This document shows positions 22,743 through 27,084 of a stretch of 27,084 nucleotides of DNA, piece by piece; positions within the stretch are counted from its first letter, which is position 1, and each line of letters starts with the position of its first letter. The position numbers and the translations under genes were made by a program. The notes under the pieces are model-generated. The model did not search any database, was not told where the DNA came from, and was given only the letters and a program-made list of their open reading frames with translations. The stretch covers positions 1-27,084 of the forward strand of contig CAJTZX010000049.1 of NCBI GenBank assembly GCA_910584345.1, in the 5' to 3' direction. Origin of the DNA: an uncultured Eubacterium sp. Its GTDB lineage: Bacteria; Bacillota; Clostridia; Lachnospirales; Lachnospiraceae.

Positions 22743-24050
22743 ATGGAACATTATTATCAGCCAGAAATCGAATGTGCATCTGCAGACCAGATACGGGCCT
22801 GGCAGGATGAACGACTTGCAAAAACAGTAAAACGGGTTTATGAAAATGTAGCATTCTATAAAAATAAAATGGATCTGGCAGGAATCAAACCGGAAGATGT
22901 CCAATCCGTAGATGATTTACATAAACTGCCGTTTCTGACAAAAGATGACCTGCGCGACGCCTATCCGTACGGCCTGCTGGCGTCTCCTTTATCTGACTGC
23001 GTGCGCATCCAGTCAACGAGCGGTACTACCGGGCGCAGAGTCGTTGCATTTTATACGCAGCACGATCTGGATCTTTGGGAAGAATGCTGCGCTCGGGCAA
23101 TTGCTGCCGCCGGCGGTACAAAAGATGATGTCGTACATGTCTGCTATGGCTACGGCTTGTTTACAGGCGGCCCGGGATTAAACGGCGGTTCTCACAAAAT
23201 CGGCTCTCTCACACTTCCAATGTCATCGGGAAATACCGATCGCCAGATACAGTTTATGTGCGATCTCGGCTCTACGATCTTATGCTGTACACCGTCTTAT
23301 GCAGCTTATCTTGCAGAATCTATCTGGGAGCGCGGCCTGCAGGATCAAATAAAACTCAAAGCAGGTATCTTCGGTGCAGAAGCCTGGACAGAGGAAATGC
23401 GGCATGATATTGAACAAAAGCTCGGGATCAAAGCTTTTGATATTTATGGACTGACAGAAATATCCGGCCCAGGTGTTTCTTTTGAATGCAGTGAACAGAC
23501 AGGTATGCATATTAATGAAGATCATTTTATCGCTGAAGTCATAAATCCACAAACAGGAGAAGTACTTCCTGACGGCGAAAAGGGCGAGCTTGTATTTACA
23601 AGCATTACAAAAGAAGCTTTTCCGCTGCTTCGTTACCGTACCAGAGATATTTGCATACTCAGCCATAAAAAATGTTCTTGCGGACGCACGCACGTAAAAA
23701 TGACAAAACCGTTAGGACGCAGTGACGATATGCTGATTGTAAAAGGCGTCAATGTATTCCCATCCCAGATTGAAACAGTTCTGCTCAATCAGGGTTATCC
23801 GGCAAATTATCAGATTATCGTCGGCCGGAAAAATAACAGCGATACGATTGAAGTGCAGGTGGAAATGACACAAGAAATGTTCTCCGATAATGCCGGCGTC
23901 GTTGCTGATCGCGAAAAGAAACTTGTAAATGCGTTAAAGGCAATGCTTGGCATTTATGTAAAAGTAAAACTCGTAAATCCAAAGACCATTACCAGAAGCG
24001 AAGGAAAGGCTGTCCGTGTCATCGACCAAAGAAATTTATATCAGGGATAA
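22743..24050 (+). CDS. paaK: Phenylacetate-CoA ligase family protein
   Basis: The 435-residue enzyme activates an aryl acid with ATP and CoA through an aryl-adenylate. The ATP loop is STSGTTGRR (91-99). DIYGLTE (233-239), RYRTRD (297-302) and the CSCGRTH segment (311-317) are characteristic, and SDDMLIVKGVNVFPSQIE marks the start of the mobile C-terminal domain. The length is normal for the family. No phenylacetate epoxidation genes are nearby. It is paired instead with an ACT-domain protein, an arrangement known in anaerobes where the ligase works with 2-oxoacid:ferredoxin oxidoreductases on aromatic amino acid products. The exact acid cannot be told from sequence. The start follows AGAAAGGA. 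Confidence 0.9.
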   Translation: MEHYYQPEIECASADQIRAWQDERLAKTVKRVYENVAFYKNKMDLAGIKPEDVQSVDDLHKLPFLTKDDLRDAYPYGLLASPLSDCVRIQSTSGTTGRRVVAFYTQHDLDLWEECCARAIAAAGGTKDDVVHVCYGYGLFTGGPGLNGGSHKIGSLTLPMSSGNTDRQIQFMCDLGSTILCCTPSYAAYLAESIWERGLQDQIKLKAGIFGAEAWTEEMRHDIEQKLGIKAFDIYGLTEISGPGVSFECSEQTGMHINEDHFIAEVINPQTGEVLPDGEKGELVFTSITKEAFPLLRYRTRDICILSHKKCSCGRTHVKMTKPLGRSDDMLIVKGVNVFPSQIETVLLNQGYPANYQIIVGRKNNSDTIEVQVEMTQEMFSDNAGVVADREKKLVNALKAMLGIYVKVKLVNPKTITRSEGKAVRVIDQRNLYQG

Positions 24051-24102
24051 GGCCGCAAACACAACATCTTATAAAAAATTCATCAGACAGGAGGGGAATA
24101 TT

Positions 24103-24534
24103 ATGACAGTAAAACAAATTTCCATATTTGTGGAAAACAAACCGGGAAAACTTGCAGAGCTGACCGAATATTTACAGCAGTCACAGATCGATATGCGGGC
24201 ATTGTCCATTGCAGAAGCTCAGGATTTCGGCATTGTACGCATTATCGTAGACGATGCTTACAAAACATCTTGCGTCTTAAAAGAAGCCGGATATGTCGCT
24301 TCGATTACACCAGTGCTTGCCGTAGAGATGCCGGACGAACCGGGAAGCTTATTTAAAATCTTAAATATGCTGGGCGACGGCGGTGTCAATCTGGAATATA
24401 TGTACGCTTTCCTGACCCGGAAAAAAGCAACTGCCTATATGGTGCTGCGGGTAGAAAATAACGAAAAGGCAATCGAAGTTTTAAATAAGCATGGAATTCA
24501 TACGATTTGCCAGGAAGCACTTGCGAATTTATAA
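24103..24534 (+). CDS. Tandem ACT-domain protein
   Basis: The 143-residue protein starts at the ATG 24103, 7 bases behind AGGAGGGG; an earlier in-frame ATG at 24016 lies within the paaK gene and lacks a site. Two ACT domains fill it. The first opens with ISIFVENKPGKLAELTEYL (about 5-23), the second with VLAVEMPDEPGSLFKILNML (about 67-86). ACT pairs bind amino acids at their interface. The gap to paaK is 52 bases on the same strand, so it probably senses an aromatic or branched amino acid and tunes the ligase or its pathway. There is no DNA-binding or catalytic domain, so regulation would be allosteric or through a partner. Confidence 0.88.
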   Translation: MTVKQISIFVENKPGKLAELTEYLQQSQIDMRALSIAEAQDFGIVRIIVDDAYKTSCVLKEAGYVASITPVLAVEMPDEPGSLFKILNMLGDGGVNLEYMYAFLTRKKATAYMVLRVENNEKAIEVLNKHGIHTICQEALANL

Positions 24535-24553
24535 ATTTTATAAATAATCATAC

Positions 24554-24590
24554 GGTCTTTGCGGAATCTTTTACCATTACCGCAAAGACC
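24554..24590 (+). terminator. Hairpin after the paaK-ACT operon
   Basis: GGTCTTTGCGG (24554-24564) pairs perfectly with CCGCAAAGACC (24580-24590) around a 15-base loop, 19 bases after the ACT stop. No T-run follows, so it may end transcription weakly or protect the 3' end. Confidence 0.6.
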
Positions 24591-24600
24591 ACCGCTGATT

Positions 24601-24994
24601 CTAGAGTTCTATCTTTTCAGGAAATGCCTCCTTGCGCATAATCCCCCACATTTTATCAATATATGCCAAAGTATAAAAATTTTCATAATAAATAATACAC
24701 CATTTTCTGTCGCAGCGAAAACCGAAGTGTTAAAGAGGTTGGAAGCTCCCTGCGATCCATCCGCCGGCAGTATTCTTCGATCGAAAATGTATTGATTTTA
24801 AATTGTCTATGTAAAAGCGTCGTCGCTGAACATCCAAATCCAAAAAAATGATCTCTTATCATAGAAGAATAGCAGGCACCGTTCTCATTGGAAAATGTCC
24901 AAATGGAAGTAAAGGTAAAATCAATAAAAGGATAAATGGCGATATGGTTCGCCCCATTTGCAAAAGCCGTATCAATATCCGCTTTCAAATCAGT
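24601..24994 (-). pseudogene. Decayed radical-SAM (HemN/HemW-like) gene fragment
   Basis: One minus-strand frame (24683-24988) reads like the middle of an oxygen-independent coproporphyrinogen oxidase-like radical SAM protein: ANGANHIAIYPFIDFTFT, then FFGFGCSATTLLHRQFKINTF, SIEEYCRRMD and LTLRFSLRQKMVYY. After that the frame stops, but another frame continues coherently as YENFYTLAYIDKMWGIMRKE to a TAG at 24601-24603, so a frameshift has split the tail. The N-terminal CxxxCxxC part is absent and the fragment begins behind an in-frame stop. It is therefore a relic. The family assignment rests on remembered motif style only. Confidence 0.5.
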
Positions 24995-25107
24995 TTACTT
25001 AACGGATTCACGAACGACTCTGCACCGGACGGAATGGTTTTGCTGTCTCTGAAATTTTTTATAAAAAATACTGGCCATCCCCCATTTCCTGTGGTATGAT
25101 ATCCGCA
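24985..25107 (-). pseudogene. Second relic sharing a C-terminal motif with the right-edge gene
   Basis: A 40-codon open stretch without a start reads TGNGGWPVFFIKNFRDSK, then TIPSGAES. The part SKTIPxGAxS and the following bases match the end of the partial gene at 27028-27084, at 26 of 30 positions across 25016-25045. One missing base beyond that point breaks the shared frame. It lies against the radical-SAM relic and upstream of the MATE gene. The family is unknown. Confidence 0.4.
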
Positions 25108-25151
25108 TTACCTTATTACCAGATTCTCACAAACGAAAGGAAACTACCACC

Positions 25152-26513
25152 ATGACGTCACTGCGCAATATGACTTCCGGCTCTCCGGGCCGCCTGATTC
25201 TTTCTTTTGCACTGCCGCTGATGCTCGGCAATCTGTTTCAGCAATTTTATACGATCGCAGACGCCGCTATTGTCGGACAGGTACTCGGCGTATCCGGCAT
25301 CGCAGCTGTAGGCGCTGCCGAATGGATCATCTGGATGATGCAAGGTATGATTCAGGGCTTTACACAGGGCTTCGGCATTCAGATGTCTCAGGATTTTGGC
25401 GCGCAGCAGTATGAAAAACTACGCAACGTCATTATCAATTCTGCTTTTTTATCTACTGTAAGCGCCTGTATCATGCTTGCCGGCGGACAAATATTTGCTG
25501 CTTGGATGCTGGAAATTTTGCATACTCCCGAAGCCGTCTGGCAGAATACGATGCTTTATATGCGCACAATGTTTTGGGGCATTCCGGTTGTTATGGCTTA
25601 CAACCTGTTTGCTTCCATCCTGCGATCACTTGGGGATGGAAAAACGCCGCTGTATGCAATGATCTGCGCTTCTTTTATAAATATCGGCCTGGATCTTTTG
25701 TTTGTTCCGGTCCTTCATATGGGCGTATTTGGCGCAGCCGTCGCAACTGTACTGGCACAGCTTTGTTCCAGCCTGCTTTGCGTTATAAAGATCATGCGCA
25801 TTGACATTTTAAAATTTCAGCGCAAAGACTTTGCACTTCATACAAATCTGCATCTGCGGCTTATGAAGCTTGGTATACCTATGGCTTTTCAAAACTTTGT
25901 CATATCTGTCGGAGGTATGATCGTACAGTCTGTCGTAAACGGATTTGGGGTTGCGTTTATTGCCGGATTTACCGCTACGAATAAATTATATGGAATGCTG
26001 GAAGTTGCAGCGACATCCTATGGCTTTTCCATGACGACTTATACCGGACAAAATCTCGGTGCCGGAAAGACATCGCGTATCCGCAAAGGCTACCGTGAAG
26101 CACTTGTCATTGCGATGATAACATCCGTTATCATTGCTGCTGTCATGATCTTTGCAGGAAAGTGGATTTTACTCTGCTTTATTAACGGAGATGAACAAAC
26201 AACAGCAGACACCCTTGCAATTGCTTATCATTACCTGTTTATTATGAGTATCTGCCTGCCAATTTTGTACTATCTGCATGTAACGCGCTCCTGCATTCAG
26301 GGGCTTGGAAATACGGTGCTACCAATGATTTCCGGCTGTGCAGAATTTGCAATGCGTACTGCAGCCGCATTGCTGTTGCCAATAGCACTTGGACAAGACG
26401 GTATCTTTTATGCGGAAATTGCTGCCTGGGCCGGAGCGGATATTGTTCTGTTTATCAGCTTCTACTACAGTATGCACAGACTGCAGTTTTTATCAAAACA
26501 AGAAGAAAACTAA
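25152..26513 (+). CDS. MATE family efflux transporter
   Basis: The 453-residue integral membrane protein has the two-times-six helix plan of MATE exporters, which expel cationic drugs or metabolites in exchange for sodium or protons. The N-terminal SPGRLILSFALPLMLGNLFQQFYTIADAAIVGQVLG is a hallmark of the family, and the central repeat begins near RLMKLGIPMAFQNFVISVGGMIVQ (about 235). FTATNKLYGMLEVAATSYGFSMTTYTGQNLGAGK is the matching loop. The substrate cannot be predicted. The start follows AAAGGAAACTACCACC. A TGGTATGAT extended -10 at 25092-25100 with no clear -35 may drive it. It converges on the DUF2325 gene with only 12 bases between the stops. Confidence 0.9.
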   Translation: MTSLRNMTSGSPGRLILSFALPLMLGNLFQQFYTIADAAIVGQVLGVSGIAAVGAAEWIIWMMQGMIQGFTQGFGIQMSQDFGAQQYEKLRNVIINSAFLSTVSACIMLAGGQIFAAWMLEILHTPEAVWQNTMLYMRTMFWGIPVVMAYNLFASILRSLGDGKTPLYAMICASFINIGLDLLFVPVLHMGVFGAAVATVLAQLCSSLLCVIKIMRIDILKFQRKDFALHTNLHLRLMKLGIPMAFQNFVISVGGMIVQSVVNGFGVAFIAGFTATNKLYGMLEVAATSYGFSMTTYTGQNLGAGKTSRIRKGYREALVIAMITSVIIAAVMIFAGKWILLCFINGDEQTTADTLAIAYHYLFIMSICLPILYYLHVTRSCIQGLGNTVLPMISGCAEFAMRTAAALLLPIALGQDGIFYAEIAAWAGADIVLFISFYYSMHRLQFLSKQEEN

Positions 26514-26525
26514 CATCTCAAAAAT

Positions 26526-26804
26526 TTATGCATATGCTTCCAAAATATGTATAAGCGCACTTGCGCTGCTGCTATGGGAACGTTCCAATATCGTATGATT
26601 CCGCTCACACTCTGTGACAGCACAGCGCACCATTTTATGAGATGCTGTCGCCGTAAACAGGATCATCAGATCTGGAGAGCCAATCTGACTGCCAAGATCT
26701 GCCCTCATTTTCGTAAACACTTTTGATTTATGTTTATACCTTTTACATATTTCTTTATACCTATTTTCCATCCTCTCATGTCCTCCAATAATCACAACGC
26801 TCAT
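26526..26804 (-). CDS. DUF2325 protein
   Basis: The 92-residue protein fits DUF2325: an opening MSVVIIGGHERMENRYKEI, a strand with SPDLMILFTATASHKMV, and a C-terminal ERSHSSSASALIHIL helix resembling a small Rossmann-like fold. Its biochemical role is unknown. In related Firmicutes such genes are, as far as I recall, often near iron or metal transport genes. The ribosome site is AAAGGAG. Two DtxR-like palindromes lie in its promoter and leader, which would fit metal-dependent control. Confidence 0.8.
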   Translation of the reverse strand: MSVVIIGGHERMENRYKEICKRYKHKSKVFTKMRADLGSQIGSPDLMILFTATASHKMVRCAVTECERNHTILERSHSSSASALIHILEAYA

Positions 26805-26823
26805 ATATAATCTCCTTTCAATA

Positions 26824-26850
26824 GTTAGTTTTTGCTAACCTCTCAGGTTA
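26824..26850. promoter_or_regulatory. Operator-like overlapping palindromes in the DUF2325 leader
   Basis: GTTAG (26824-26828) and CTAAC (26835-26839) form one inverted repeat. TAACCT (26836-26841) and AGGTTA (26845-26850) form a second that overlaps it. The bases resemble DtxR/IdeR-type sites (TTAGGTTA...TAACCTAA). The site lies 20 bases upstream of the start codon. Confidence 0.45.
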
Positions 26851-26879
26851 AATAAAAATGCCAATCGGCATTTTTATTT
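26850..26879. terminator. Perfect intrinsic hairpin in the DUF2325 leader
   Basis: AAATAAAAATGCC (26850-26862) pairs with GGCATTTTTATTT (26867-26879) around AATC. T-rich bases follow the stem on the plus strand and complete it on the minus strand. It could stop plus-strand read-through from the MATE gene or act as an attenuator for DUF2325, whose promoter lies upstream. Confidence 0.6.
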
Positions 26880-26914
26880 TTCTGTTTTCTAAGGGAAGCT
26901 CCTGCAAACATTTA

Positions 26915-26928
26915 TTAGTCGAAACTAA
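26915..26928. promoter_or_regulatory. Palindromic operator at the DUF2325 transcription start
   Basis: TTAGTCGAAACTAA is a perfect 5+4+5 palindrome. Extended by CT it matches the inverted leader site (TTAGCAAAAACTAACT) at 13 of 16 positions. It sits 9 bases past the -10 element, where a repressor would block initiation. Confidence 0.5.
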
Positions 26929-26936
26929 CTTCTTAT

Positions 26937-26966
26937 AGAATACCACATGACGGATTTTTCTGTCAA
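26937..26966 (-). promoter_or_regulatory. Promoter of the DUF2325 gene
   Basis: TTGACA (26961-26966) and TATTCT (26937-26942) are 18 bases apart, with a TG extension before the -10. The leader is about 125 bases. Confidence 0.65.
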
Positions 26967-27027
26967 TAGATTTTTGCAGAAGAAAATGCTTCACACTTTT
27001 TACGTTACTTTTCACACCCAATGTCAT

Positions 27028-27084
27028 TTACTTAAGCTTTTCATAGTCAGACTTTGCGCCTGGCGGAATGGTTTTGCTGGCTGG
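27028..27084 (-). CDS. C-terminal end of a gene running off the right edge
   Basis: Only 18 codons are visible, ending SKTIPPGAKSDYEKLK and TAA. The frame is supported by the relic at 24985-25107, where three of the four differences across the shared block fall in codons that keep the SKTIPxGA reading. The product is unknown. Confidence 0.4.
   Translation of the reverse strand, partial: PASKTIPPGAKSDYEKLK

Overview
The window looks like chromosome of a low-to-moderate GC Firmicute, most likely a gut Clostridia/Lachnospiraceae-type anaerobe. Supporting signs are strong AGGAGG-type ribosome binding sites, TTGACA/TATAAT promoters, GAAC-N4-GTTC LexA-type and Fur/DtxR-type operators, a type 2 isoleucyl-tRNA synthetase, glycogen genes scattered among housekeeping genes, and a phenylacetate-CoA-ligase/ACT pair. 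No rRNA, tRNA, CRISPR array or intact transposase was seen. The taxonomic placement is an inference from style, not a database match.

Left part (1-4950) is accessory DNA. It starts with the front of an AbrB/MazE-type antitoxin gene, then an unrecognised 342-residue protein preceded by a chain of tiny overlapping ORFs. That transcript diverges from a small lipoprotein gene across a Fur-box-like site. Next come two copies of a small secreted-protein module. One copy is intact: a beta-rich secreted protein plus a SurA-N-like exported helper. The other is reduced to a 3' fragment. Near-identical 113-bp direct repeats flank the intact module. Each repeat carries its own outward promoter and a hairpin, and a third diverged copy of the hairpin lies between the two topoisomerase genes.

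Middle part (4950-20400) is core metabolism: glycogen debranching enzyme (glgX-like, +), then on the minus strand a PRTase/methyltransferase pair, a type IIA topoisomerase operon (B subunit, A subunit, dUTPase) under a promoter with a LexA-type box, glycogen phosphorylase, ileS, and a membrane protein with a long Q/N/G/Y-rich repeat. GlgX and GlgP together degrade glycogen. The SOS-type box would tie the topoisomerase/dUTPase genes to DNA damage.

Right part (20400-27084) holds a nucleotidyltransferase plus UDP-glucose 6-dehydrogenase operon (nucleotide-sugar supply for surface polysaccharide), a divergent paaK-ACT operon (aryl-acid activation), a patch of decayed genes, a MATE exporter and a convergent DUF2325 gene. 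The DUF2325 promoter/leader carries two inverted DtxR-like palindromes and an intrinsic hairpin. A further gene runs off the right edge.
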